From Candidatus Nomurabacteria bacterium RIFCSPHIGHO2_01_FULL_39_10 (GTDB taxonomy: Bacteria > Patescibacteriota > Minisyncoccia > Phycocordibacterales > UBA9973), in assembly GCA_001786805.1 (NCBI GenBank), contig MFTJ01000035.1, positions 1 through 28,133 on the forward strand: DNA of 28,133 bases, in the 5' to 3' direction. Below are positions 1 through 6,500 of the stretch, in pieces. Positions within the stretch are counted from its first letter, which is position 1; every line of letters begins with the position of its first letter. The position numbers and the translations under genes are program-made. The notes below the pieces were generated by a model, which was given only the letters and a program-made list of their open reading frames with translations, was not told the origin of the DNA and did not search any database.

Positions 1-468
1 TGTGTAAGTAGGCACAAAATTGTTCGCAACGCTGTCTACTTCGCCTTTTATGATTACATCACTTCTTGTTGAAATATTTATTTCTACACCGATTGGCTGA
101 TGATCAAACATCTGAAAAGTAAAAATTCCTAGATATCCTCCACTCGTTGCGCCAAATCGTTCACCAAGCGTAACGTGTATTCCCATTTTTTCTATTTCAG
201 CAAGTGTTTTTATAAATAACCCCTCCACAAACGATTTTACATCATGGTCAAGAACACCAAAAAGAGAAAAATCTAAATCTTCAGAAAAACGCGGACTATC
301 ATAGACAATACGAAGCGCAGTGCCGCCTTTGAAAAGCAACTTTTCAGCATCAGGTAATTTGTACAACTCTGTCAAAAAAATGTGTTGAAAATATTCTCGG
401 ACAATATTTGGAAATACTCCCATTTGGTATTGCCTGCTTAATTTTTCGAGTGTTTCTAAGGAAATCAT
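1..468 (-). CDS. AbiEii-type nucleotidyltransferase toxin (partial, C-terminus missing)
   Basis: The 156 visible residues begin MISLETLEKLSRQYQMGVFP. Around residues 44-65 they carry GGTALRI and SEDLDFS, the GG-T-x-L and D-x-D signature of the AbiEii/AbiGii nucleotidyltransferase family. In characterised AbiE systems the toxin is a nucleotidyltransferase that stops growth and gives abortive phage resistance. The start ATG at 468 overlaps the stop of the upstream antitoxin gene by 4 nt (ATGA), so translation is probably coupled. The 3' part lies outside the window, so completeness cannot be judged. The family call is firm; activity is inferred. Confidence 0.88.
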   Translation of the reverse strand, partial: MISLETLEKLSRQYQMGVFPNIVREYFQHIFLTELYKLPDAEKLLFKGGTALRIVYDSPRFSEDLDFSLFGVLDHDVKSFVEGLFIKTLAEIEKMGIHVTLGERFGATSGGYLGIFTFQMFDHQPIGVEINISTRSDVIIKGEVDSVANNFVPTYT

Positions 469-1064
469 TGTAGTGTTGTCTTTATTATACCTTTAAGTTT
501 CTTATTGCCAAACAACGAAGCATATTTTTCCGCTCTTGCAGGGTTAATTTTGTCTTTATTAAAACGAGAGATCGGTTTCTGTCCGTTCATTAATCTTAAA
601 TAATTTATATCCACGAATGCTTTCTCAGCGCTTGCAATATTAAAACTTAAACCTTTTTGTTTTTGAATTTCATAGCCAGTATAAGCGACTCTTTTTATTT
701 TTCGATAAGAAAAAACTTTTCCTAATGCTTCGAATCTACGTGTAGTCTTGGTAGTTACCGAAGTAATCTCGTAAACTGTTTCTGGAATAACTCCATGATA
801 TGAGAGCGCAAATTCAAGCGATATATAAGATGGCGTATAAATTTTATTCGCGACATAAACGTCGGGTGGTAAAGCATCTGGAAAAACATAGAACCCCTTT
901 TTGAGTTTTAATATAAATCCCTGTTTTTTATATCTATGGAGTAAAGCAGAGGCAGCAAATGCTGACACACCAAAAAGTGAACGAATATCGTTGGCGTTAA
1001 ATATGTATAGTTTTTTACCCTTTATTTTAGTGGCAAAAACTGTCTGATTCACTAATTTGACCAT
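465..1064 (-). CDS. AbiEi-type antitoxin / transcriptional repressor
   Basis: A 199-residue protein. Residues about 22-65 look like the N-terminal winged helix of AbiEi antitoxins (NANDIRSLFGVS, then LKKGFYVFPDALP). A later SAEKAFVDINYL segment matches the family's C-terminal PEKAL-like motif. AbiEi proteins neutralise AbiEii without direct binding (type IV toxin-antitoxin) and repress their own promoter. The gene precedes the AbiEii toxin with an ATGA overlap, the usual antitoxin-toxin order. Its start is supported by a good promoter with the -10 box 6 nt before the ATG, so the mRNA is probably leaderless. Confidence 0.85.
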   Translation of the reverse strand: MVKLVNQTVFATKIKGKKLYIFNANDIRSLFGVSAFAASALLHRYKKQGFILKLKKGFYVFPDALPPDVYVANKIYTPSYISLEFALSYHGVIPETVYEITSVTTKTTRRFEALGKVFSYRKIKRVAYTGYEIQKQKGLSFNIASAEKAFVDINYLRLMNGQKPISRFNKDKINPARAEKYASLFGNKKLKGIIKTTLQ

Positions 1065-1099
1065 ATTGTCAATTTACCAAAACGCTCTAAAAAAGTCAA
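1065..1099 (-). promoter_or_regulatory. abiE operon promoter, leaderless type
   Basis: On the minus strand: -35 TTGACT (1094-1099), 17-nt spacer, -10 TAAATT (1071-1076), 6 nt, then the ATG at 1064. Predicted transcription starts at or beside the start codon, and no Shine-Dalgarno sequence is present. The rest of 1065-1183 shows no gene. Confidence 0.6.
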
Positions 1100-1183
1100 C
1101 TACCGACCGTTAATAACCTAATAATGAAACTTAGGCAATTATATCTTTAGTAGTCTCTATGAGTAGTATAATCATATTCCGGT

Positions 1184-1420
1184 CTAGTTACTAAAAGATG
1201 TTGCTCCATATAAAATACCATCTTTAAGTCCTTGTAAAAAAGTCATTTCTATCTCAATCATTTTTTTTCCATTTTCATCTCCTCGCCGCACCGACTCAAT
1301 AATTTGATCTTTTGTAAATTCACCGCTAGAACCAAGTGAAACAACCGCATCAGATGGCAATGTTTCAAGACGCGTCATAACAAGATTTTTTATTTCATTA
1401 TTATTACCGTTTTCACTCAT
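1184..1420 (-). CDS. hypothetical protein, 78 aa
   Basis: I do not recognise this family. It is a short acidic protein with no membrane segment, no Cys pairs and no clear catalytic motif. A hydrophilic N-terminus (MSENGNNNEIKN) is followed by mixed helical sequence and a C-terminal GLKDGILYGATSF. It starts 7 nt after the stop of the equally small gene at 1428-1649, so the two are probably co-transcribed. No Shine-Dalgarno sequence precedes the ATG. A real gene is likely from the tight spacing and coding-like composition, but this is not proven. Confidence 0.5.
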   Translation of the reverse strand: MSENGNNNEIKNLVMTRLETLPSDAVVSLGSSGEFTKDQIIESVRRGDENGKKMIEIEMTFLQGLKDGILYGATSFSN

Positions 1421-1427
1421 ATATTTT

Positions 1428-1649
1428 TTAAATTATTTTCAATTCAATAAGTTTTTCTATAATTAACTCGCCTAGTTTCGTTTCATTATTTATCTCTAAA
1501 AATGCCACATTCCAAGTAACAGGTCCGGTTTCAGAAGCTACTAAAACAACCTCATTTCTTAGATTTAGCGGTAAATTTGCATATACTTTTAGAAAACGAT
1601 CCTTATTTTTCATTGATGATATTGTATCATACACTAACACTTTTTGCAT
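1428..1649 (-). CDS. hypothetical protein, 73 aa
   Basis: Unknown family. The 73 residues suggest a small alpha/beta fold: strand KVLVYDTI, helix NKDRFLKVYANLPLNLR, strand EVVLVAS, strand TWNVAFLEI, and a C-terminal helix ending KLIELKII. The start lies 12 nt after the 3' end of the tRNA at 1662-1734. No separate promoter is visible, so it may be read from the tRNA promoter. It is followed after 7 nt by the 78-aa gene. Confidence 0.5.
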   Translation of the reverse strand: MQKVLVYDTISSMKNKDRFLKVYANLPLNLRNEVVLVASETGPVTWNVAFLEINNETKLGELIIEKLIELKII

Positions 1650-1661
1650 AAAAATTCTTTG

Positions 1662-1734
1662 TCCGCCCTCTAGGACTTGAACCTAGGACCTGGCGCGTAT
1701 AAGGCGCTCGCTCTACCAACTGAGCTAAGGGCGG
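1662..1734 (-). tRNA. tRNA-Ile, anticodon UAU
   Basis: Cloverleaf on the minus strand: acceptor CCGCCCT/AGGGCGG with discriminator A, D-stem GCTC/GAGC with loop AGTTGGTA, T-arm CTAGG-TTCAAGT-CCTAG, variable region AGGTC. The anticodon loop is CTTATAC, giving TAT at 1699-1701 (reads AUA, Ile). The anticodon stem has an A27-C43 mismatch at its base and four pairs above it. CCA is not encoded. The UAU anticodon is unusual because most bacteria read AUA with a CAU tRNA modified by TilS. Confidence 0.85.
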
Positions 1735-1786
1735 AAAAGTGGTTAACCCACTTTTTAATACTACAAAATTAAAAGAATTTAAGCAA
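1735..1786 (-). promoter_or_regulatory. tRNA promoter and 5' leader hairpin
   Basis: Minus strand: -35 TTGCTT (1781-1786), 17-nt spacer, -10 TAGTAT (1758-1763). The leader to the tRNA 5' end can fold as AAAAGTGG/CCACTTTT (1735-1742 with 1748-1755), ending exactly at the mature tRNA. The hairpin could also end ftsH transcription, but it has no U-tract beyond its own stem. Confidence 0.45.
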
Positions 1787-1834
1787 AAATTACGCCACCA
1801 CTTCCAGCTTTGCGGGTTCTCCCGCCTGCATCAG

Positions 1835-3763
1835 CTATGCTGAAGGCATTGCGGGCAGGTCTTTTTTCTTTAAGAGAATTCCGTGCGCGGTCAAAAGCTT
1901 TTCATACTCTTCTTGCTCAAGAGTTTCCACTTCAATCAGTTTTTGAGCAATGGCGTCAAAGGCTTTGCGGTGTCCGGAGAGAACCTTTTCGGCTGATTTT
2001 ATTCCGTCATTTATGATTCTGGAAACTTCGGCATCCACTTTGGTGGAAACCGCTTCGGAAAATTCTTTTTCTATTACCTCGCCATAAGGAGTTCTGCCCC
2101 CAGAACCCGCGAGAGCTATCGGACCAATCACATCAGACATTCCCCAGCGCGTTACCATCGCCCTAGCCAAATTTGTGGCAACTTGCAAATCAGAAGATGG
2201 ACCAGTGGTGATGTCCCCGAAAATCATCTGCTCGGCAACATATCCCCCAAGAGACATAGCTATATCGTCAATAAATTCTTTTTTAGACTGCAAACGGCGT
2301 TCTTCCAAAGGCAGTTTTAAGGTGTATCCTCCGGCATTTCCGCGGGCAATAATGGAAACTTTATGCACTGGGTCGGCATAAGGAAGTACCGAAGCCACCA
2401 AGGCGTGACCAGCTTCATGATAAGCGGTGATTTCTTTTTCTTTTTTGGAAAGCAGATGGCTTTTTCTCTCCGGACCGAGCATCACTTTTTCAATCGCCCG
2501 AATTAAATCAAACTGGAAAACTTTTTTGCGATTCTCGCGCGCCGCCAATATCGCGCCTTCATTCATCAACGAGTATAAATCCGCGCCGGAAAACCCGGGA
2601 GTGCGCTCGGCAATTAACTTCAGATTGATATCTTCGGCGAGAGGTTTTTTCACGGCATGAATTTTCAAGATTTCTTCGCGGTCGGAGCGGTCAGGCAAAT
2701 CCAAAAGCACCTTGCGGTCAAAACGACCGGGACGAATTAGCGCCGGATCCAGCACATCTGGTCTGTTGGTCGCCGCCATGACGATCACTTTGTCGTTCGG
2801 CTCGAAGCCGTCCATTTCCACCAATATTTGGTTTAAGGTTTGTTCGCGCTCGTCATTGCCCCCGCCGAAGCCTCCTCCGCGCGTACGCCCTATCGCGTCT
2901 ATTTCATCCACGAAGATGATTGCTGGCGCCGCTTTCTTCGCCATTTTAAAAAGGTCACGGACGCGGGACGCCCCGACACCCACAAACATTTCCACGAACT
3001 CACTGCCGGAGAGATGAAAAAAAGGCACATTGGCTTCGCCGGCAACTGCACGAGCAAGCATCGTTTTTCCTGTGCCCGGCGCGCCGGTTAAAATCACGCC
3101 TTTCGGGATTCTCGCCCCAATTTCTAAAAACTTTTTCGGACTTTTTAGAAAATCCACAATTTCTTTTAATTCTTCCTTTGCTTCTTTACATCCGGCGACA
3201 TCTTTGAAAGTCACTTTATTGTTCTTGTCATTCGGGTCGGTAATGCGCGCCTTGGATTGGCCGAAAGAGAGCGCTTGCATGCCAGCACCCCGCACCTGCC
3301 GCGACAAGTACCAGAAAAAAAGCAGAATGAAAACAATCGGCAACAAGAACGGAAGCAAATTAAAGAGTAAGAACATAAAACCACTTTCTTCTTTTATTTC
3401 TATTTCGGTTTTGGAAAACGCTTCCGGTGTCACGCCGTAATTAAAAAGAGTTTGCGATAATGCCGAACCGAACTCTTTCTTAGATTTCTTGATTTCATCG
3501 TTTTGGTAGGTGATTGTGAGCTTCTCTCCTTCCACCAGGATTTTTTTGACTTCCCCTATTGAAACACTTTTTGCTAACTCGGAAATTGAAATTTCTGGCG
3601 TAACTTTTCCTGTATCGGATACGGCTAAATACACCGCTGTGATAAGCATAAAGATGAGCAATGTGCCGGCAATACTGCCCCCAAACCCGCCTCCGCCCAT
3701 TCCGCCTTTACCTTTCTTGCCTTTATTCTGAGCGTTATTTTTGTTTAGAAAATTAAAATCCAT
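1835..3763 (-). CDS. ftsH: ATP-dependent zinc metalloprotease FtsH
   Basis: A 642-residue protein, the usual FtsH length. Order: Lys/Gly-rich N-terminus, TM helix about 31-48, extracytoplasmic domain 50-125, TM helix about 129-152, AAA+ domain with Walker A GAPGTGKT (227-234), Walker B FVDEID (284-289) and second region of homology NRPDVLDPALIRPGRFDR (333-350), then the M41 protease with HEAGH (449-453) and D525 as likely third zinc ligand. It degrades unneeded membrane and soluble proteins at the inner membrane. It is followed by the tRNA and preceded by tmRNA and smpB, so a protease sits beside the ribosome-rescue genes. The last residues (DLPAMPSA) are encoded by a GC-rich repeat-like stretch, so the extreme C-terminus may be repeat-derived. 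Confidence 0.97.
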   Translation of the reverse strand: MDFNFLNKNNAQNKGKKGKGGMGGGGFGGSIAGTLLIFMLITAVYLAVSDTGKVTPEISISELAKSVSIGEVKKILVEGEKLTITYQNDEIKKSKKEFGSALSQTLFNYGVTPEAFSKTEIEIKEESGFMFLLFNLLPFLLPIVFILLFFWYLSRQVRGAGMQALSFGQSKARITDPNDKNNKVTFKDVAGCKEAKEELKEIVDFLKSPKKFLEIGARIPKGVILTGAPGTGKTMLARAVAGEANVPFFHLSGSEFVEMFVGVGASRVRDLFKMAKKAAPAIIFVDEIDAIGRTRGGGFGGGNDEREQTLNQILVEMDGFEPNDKVIVMAATNRPDVLDPALIRPGRFDRKVLLDLPDRSDREEILKIHAVKKPLAEDINLKLIAERTPGFSGADLYSLMNEGAILAARENRKKVFQFDLIRAIEKVMLGPERKSHLLSKKEKEITAYHEAGHALVASVLPYADPVHKVSIIARGNAGGYTLKLPLEERRLQSKKEFIDDIAMSLGGYVAEQMIFGDITTGPSSDLQVATNLARAMVTRWGMSDVIGPIALAGSGGRTPYGEVIEKEFSEAVSTKVDAEVSRIINDGIKSAEKVLSGHRKAFDAIAQKLIEVETLEQEEYEKLLTAHGILLKKKDLPAMPSA

Positions 3764-3778
3764 CTAGAGATACTAACA
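3764..3778 (-). promoter_or_regulatory. ftsH promoter, extended -10, leaderless
   Basis: Minus strand: TGT followed by -10 TAGTAT (3770-3775), 6 nt, then the ftsH ATG at 3763. The 9-mer TGTTAGTAT and the 6-nt spacing recur exactly in front of smpB. Confidence 0.55.
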
Positions 3779-3794
3779 TAAAAAACCTATTTTG

Positions 3795-4191
3795 TGGAGA
3801 TGACGAGAATTGAACTCGTGTGCAGAAGGTTTTTGCAAAAAAGTCTACATACATAGCGCGCTTTTTGGTTAAAATTAAAAAATTCTTAAGCGAGCCAAAT
3901 ATTTTTTAATCGAGTTCTAATTTTTCGTGAAATACTCGAACGGATATTTCCTTATCCCGATAATGTTATGCCCCGTCTTATATATCGGAAGTCTATAAGA
4001 GAGACACGAGTTACGCGTAAGCGGAAACTCGAGCGAAAACGAAGTCATTCATACCGAAGTATGGAGAGACTGCCGCTTTCACTTTGGAAGCTAATTTTGC
4101 AATTAAGCTATTGAACAAATTTTTACGAGATTATGTTCATGCTCGGTATGCATTTTTGACAAAAGTCCTACTGTCTATGCCTTGCATCCCC
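3795..4191 (-). ncRNA. ssrA: tmRNA (transfer-messenger RNA)
   Basis: The 5' end GGGGATG (4185-4191) pairs with CATCTCC near the 3' end (one G-U pair), followed by A at 3795. The T-arm is ACGAG-TTCAATT-CTCGT. The first pseudoknot resembles E. coli: TGCATACCGAG ... CTCGTAAAAA, with helix 3 CCGAG/CTCG and helix 4 TGAACA/TGTTCA. Eleven nt after it comes a GCA resume codon, the same distance as in E. coli. The reading frame ends in TAA inside a hairpin CGAGTT/AACTCG (helix 5). CCA is not encoded. Length is about 397 nt. With SmpB, encoded just upstream, it frees stalled ribosomes and tags the incomplete protein for proteolysis. Confidence 0.93.
4011..4100 (-). other. tmRNA tag-peptide reading frame, 29 codons
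   Basis: From the GCA resume codon (4098-4100) the frame reads AKLASKVKAA, then VSPYFGMND, then FVFARVSAYA and TAA (4011-4013). The tag ends in small and hydrophobic residues (AYA), like protease-recognised tags. At 29 residues it is far longer than the common 8-15; long tags are otherwise known from mycoplasmas. The resume position is inferred from the pseudoknot spacing. Confidence 0.7.
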
Positions 4192-4209
4192 AAATATAGT
4201 AGCGAAGCT

Positions 4210-4271
4210 TCCACCTACCCCTCTCCTTAACAAGGAGAGGGTGCCAAAATTTATTTGGGCGGGTGAGGTGC
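4210..4271. repeat. REP-like hairpin between smpB and tmRNA
   Basis: Perfect 10-bp stem CCCTCTCCTT / AAGGAGAGGG (4219-4228, 4232-4241) with loop AAC. Outer sequences CCACCTACC and GGGTGAGGTG can extend the pairing. It has no U-tract. It probably marks the 3' end of the smpB transcript or is a member of a dispersed palindromic repeat family. Confidence 0.6.
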
Positions 4272-4279
4272 TACATTTT

Positions 4280-4726
4280 TCAAAGTCCTTTGTACTCTCT
4301 CCTGATTTCGCGGTCTGTGTCGCGCTTTTTTATGCTCTCGCGCTTGTCATATTTTTTCTTGCCTTTCACTAAAGCAATTTCTACTTTGATTTTTCTGCTT
4401 CTATTATACACCGAAAGTGGCACAACTGTCAAACTTTTGTTTTTCTCGCTTCCAGCAAGTTCTGCTATTTCTTTTTTAGTCAGTAAAAGTTTTCTATTCC
4501 TCAAAGGGTCATAATCTTTTGGTGTATTTTTTGCTTGATATGGCGGAATGTTTGCGTTAATTAGAAATGCCTCGCCCCCGCGGATAATAACAAAAGCCCC
4601 CTCCAGCGACATCTGCCCGCCCCGCACAGACTTTACTTCCACGCCCAAAAACTCAATACCGGCTTCGTATTTTTCCAGAATTTCATAATTAAACCGCGCT
4701 TTTCTGTTTTCGGCGTAATAGGACAT
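4280..4726 (-). CDS. smpB: SsrA-binding protein SmpB
   Basis: A 148-residue basic protein of normal family length. It starts YYAENRKARFNYEILEKYEAG and has FLGVEVKSVRGGQMSLEGAFV in the OB-fold core. The C-terminal tail is rich in Lys and Arg (KGKKKYDKRESIKKRDTDRE); in this family it occupies the empty mRNA channel. SmpB binds tmRNA and delivers it to stalled ribosomes. Its RNA partner is encoded immediately downstream on the same strand. The promoter TGTTAGTAT-N6-ATG supports this start and a leaderless message. Confidence 0.96.
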   Translation of the reverse strand: MSYYAENRKARFNYEILEKYEAGIEFLGVEVKSVRGGQMSLEGAFVIIRGGEAFLINANIPPYQAKNTPKDYDPLRNRKLLLTKKEIAELAGSEKNKSLTVVPLSVYNRSRKIKVEIALVKGKKKYDKRESIKKRDTDREIRREYKGL

Positions 4727-4741
4727 AAATATATACTAACA
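4727..4741 (-). promoter_or_regulatory. smpB promoter, extended -10, leaderless
   Basis: Minus strand: TG-T-TAGTAT with the -10 at 4733-4738, then 6 nt to the ATG at 4726. It has the same 9-mer and spacing as the ftsH promoter. Confidence 0.55.
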
Positions 4742-4832
4742 CAAAACAAAACCACCAAACTCTTGCTTTCTCAGATTTAAGTTGTAGACTGGCTCCTGAG
4801 ACCGTTTTATGTGTTCAGTTCAATAAAAACAA

Positions 4833-4877
4833 GGAGGATCCCCTCCCCAAGAGGGGAAAGCCACGCCATGTGGCATG
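4833..4877. repeat. overlapping short hairpins (palindromic repeat element)
   Basis: GGAGG (4833-4837) can pair with CCTCC (4842-4846). Alternatively CCCCTC (4840-4845) pairs with GAGGGG (4851-4856). A further CCAC/GTGG hairpin follows at 4861-4873. Choosing between them would hide or expose the AAGGAGG sequence. The composition resembles dispersed palindromic repeats rather than a conserved riboswitch. Confidence 0.4.
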
Positions 4878-4885
4878 ATAGTTTA

Positions 4886-4928
4886 GAAGTTGTTCCTACC
4901 CCCGCTTGCAGGAACAACTTCTTTTTTT
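4886..4928 (+). terminator. Rho-independent terminator
   Basis: Perfect 12-bp stem GAAGTTGTTCCT / AGGAACAACTTC (4886-4897, 4910-4921) with a 12-nt loop, followed by seven T (4922-4928). It ends just before the -35 of the lycopene-cyclase-like gene and so insulates that gene from upstream transcription. Confidence 0.85.
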
Positions 4929-4929
4929 A

Positions 4930-4963
4930 TTTACCCACAAACCAGACATGTTATAATTCTCTA
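4930..4963 (+). promoter_or_regulatory. promoter of the lycopene-cyclase-like gene, leaderless
   Basis: -35 TTTACC (4930-4935), 16-nt spacer, extended -10 TGT-TATAAT (-10 at 4952-4957), 6 nt, then the ATG at 4964. It decides the start: codons upstream of 4964 run through the terminator and promoter. Confidence 0.7.
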
Positions 4964-5650
4964 ATGTTTGACTACCAATACGCGTATTTGATTGGCAATA
5001 TATTTATTCTTTTCCCGATTTGGCTAGTTTTGTTTTTTTATAGACGAGACCTGCGAGTTGATATTTTAACCATGAGTTTAATTTGTGGAACTTTGGGACC
5101 AATTTCACAAATTTGGTATCTGAAAGATTATTGGTCTCCCCAAACTTTTACCGGAACAATTGTGGGCATAGAAGATTTTTTATTTGGTTTTTTTATTGGC
5201 GGCATTACAAGCGTCATATATAAAGAATTGTTCAATAAACATATTTCAAAACCCAAAAGCAAACGCCATCATTGGAGATTGATATTCCTGTTTACTGCAA
5301 TTGCAATATTCATTTTTAACATTTTATTTTATATTTTTTCCATAAATTCCATTTATGCAAGCATAATTGTCTTTCTTTCAATGGCATCTATGATGTATTA
5401 TTTCAGACGCGATTTGTTTATCGATGGATTAGCTAGTGGAATTTTTACGGGCATAACAATGTTTTTGTCCTATCTTGTGTATCTTTCAATCTTTCCAGAA
5501 GTTATTAGTAAGTGGTGGTTCCTCCATAATATCTCGGGAATATTAATTTTAGGAATTCCTCTGGAAGAATTAGTATGGGCTTTTTCTTTGGGGCTAGTAG
5601 CCGGACCCGCTTATGAGTTCTTCATGGGTTTAAGGCTTCTAAAAAATTAA
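4964..5650 (+). CDS. lycopene cyclase domain-containing membrane protein
   Basis: A 228-residue integral membrane protein with about six hydrophobic segments arranged as two similar halves. Each half has a Tyr/Phe-rich RRDL...D segment (residues 27-33 and 148-154) and a Pro/acidic motif in a later helix: GIEDFLFG (68-75) and GIPLEELVWAF (197-207). This matches the CrtYc/CrtYd (CarR-type) lycopene cyclase architecture, in which PxE(E)-type motifs are essential. Such cyclases close the ends of lycopene. No other carotenoid gene is in the window, so the substrate is unproven and a different isoprenoid or lipid role is possible. The open frame extends upstream to 4811, but the promoter places the start at 4964. 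Confidence 0.7.
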   Translation: MFDYQYAYLIGNIFILFPIWLVLFFYRRDLRVDILTMSLICGTLGPISQIWYLKDYWSPQTFTGTIVGIEDFLFGFFIGGITSVIYKELFNKHISKPKSKRHHWRLIFLFTAIAIFIFNILFYIFSINSIYASIIVFLSMASMMYYFRRDLFIDGLASGIFTGITMFLSYLVYLSIFPEVISKWWFLHNISGILILGIPLEELVWAFSLGLVAGPAYEFFMGLRLLKN

Positions 5651-5710
5651 GTTTGACTTTCAAGCCATAATAAGCTATATTTAAGCAGTTCAAGTTATCT
5701 TTAATATCAA

Positions 5711-6214
5711 TTGCGTGAAAGAATAAACAACCAAATACGGGCGGCGGAACTTCGGGTTTTAGACAGTGAAAATAAAAATCTCGGCGTTTTAAGCATAAAA
5801 GCCGCTTTGGAATTGGCGCAAAGCAAGGGTTTAGATTTAATTGAAATAGGACCGAATGCCAATCCCCCATTAGCGAAGATAATGGATTTCGGCAAGTATC
5901 AGTACGAGGCAAACAAGAAACTGAAGAAATCCAAAGCTGGAGCGAATAGGACAGAGACCAAAGGAATCCAGGTAAAGATTGGAACCGGAGACCATGATTT
6001 GGAACTCAAAGCGAAAACAGCTTCAAAATGGCTCAAAGAAGGACACAGGGTCAAAGTAGAACTCTTCCTCGCCGGACGCGCAAAATATATGGATGAAAAA
6101 TTTTTGCGGGAACGCTTGGATAGAGTGCTTCACTTAATTACTGAAGATTATAAAATATCAGACGCATATAGAAAAGGTCCGAAGGGTATAACGACAACCA
6201 TAGAAAAAAAATGA
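5711..6214 (+). CDS. infC: translation initiation factor IF-3
   Basis: A 167-residue protein with the IF-3 layout: N-terminal domain RINNQIRAAELRVLD...GLDLIEIGPNANPPLAKIMDFGKYQYE (about 3-65), lysine-rich linker, and C-terminal domain from about 78. IF-3 binds the 30S subunit, prevents premature 50S joining and checks the initiator tRNA. The start is TTG at 5711; an in-frame stop shortly upstream leaves no ATG alternative. A TTTAAT box lies 5 nt before it (5700-5705). Unusual start codons are common in infC, where they allow self-regulation. The stop overlaps rpmI by 4 nt. Confidence 0.95.
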   Translation: MRERINNQIRAAELRVLDSENKNLGVLSIKAALELAQSKGLDLIEIGPNANPPLAKIMDFGKYQYEANKKLKKSKAGANRTETKGIQVKIGTGDHDLELKAKTASKWLKEGHRVKVELFLAGRAKYMDEKFLRERLDRVLHLITEDYKISDAYRKGPKGITTTIEKK

Positions 6215-6396
6215 AAACAAATAAATCATTTTCAAAAAGACTGAAGGTCACCAAAAACGGAAAAATAATTTCCCGCAAGCCGGGTTTTAATCATTTCAAC
6301 GCAAAACAATCCCGAACCAAACAGCTTGCCGGAAAAAAAGGCAAGAATTTTATTATTACAAATAAATCAAGAAGCGCTTTGATGCCGTTTATATAA
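6211..6396 (+). CDS. rpmI: 50S ribosomal protein L35
   Basis: A 61-residue, very basic protein. MKTNKSFSKRLKVTKNGKII and the central HFNAKQSRTKQLAGKKG match L35. It sits between infC and rplT in the conserved order, with an ATGA overlap to infC that implies coupled translation. No Shine-Dalgarno sequence is seen. Confidence 0.93.
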   Translation: MKTNKSFSKRLKVTKNGKIISRKPGFNHFNAKQSRTKQLAGKKGKNFIITNKSRSALMPFI

Positions 6397-6400
6397 AATG

Positions 6401-6467
6401 ATACGAATATACGAATGGAACGAATTTACAAATAAAACAAATTAATTCATTCGCAGACATTCGCAGA
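6401..6467. repeat. short degenerate repeats between rpmI and rplT
   Basis: TACGAAT or ACGAAT occurs three times (6402-6408, 6410-6416, 6420-6425), followed by a tandem pair of CATTCGCAGA (6448-6467). The 104-bp gap otherwise holds only the presumed rplT promoter. No L20-binding leader structure was recognised. Confidence 0.5.
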
Positions 6468-6500
6468 TTTGAATAATTAGTAGATTAGTATGTTAATCTT

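Larger units (their letters stand above)
4782..4928 (+). ncRNA. possible small plus-strand RNA ending in a strong terminator
   Basis: A promoter-like pair TTGTAG (4782-4787), 17 nt, TTTTAT (4805-4810) is followed about 115 nt later by a clear intrinsic terminator. No convincing protein lies between. The span contains AAGGAGG (4831-4837) and two mutually exclusive hairpins. Either a small RNA or an inserted repeat element would fit. The promoter is weak, so the call is tentative. Confidence 0.35.

Noticed and set aside
1810..3731. Several plus-strand frames of 68-136 codons opposite ftsH
   Set aside because: They are antisense shadows of a strongly conserved protein and show no start signals or family motifs.
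4811..4963. Upstream extension of the lycopene-cyclase-like gene to a GTG at 4811
   Set aside because: The extra 51 codons cross a clear terminator and the gene's own promoter and have no protein-like composition.
5622..5912. Minus-strand frame of 96 codons opposite infC
   Set aside because: Complement of infC with no supporting signals.
6401..6467. Possible CRISPR-like array between rpmI and rplT
   Set aside because: Units are 6-10 bp, uneven, and lack spacers of constant length; no cas genes are in the window.
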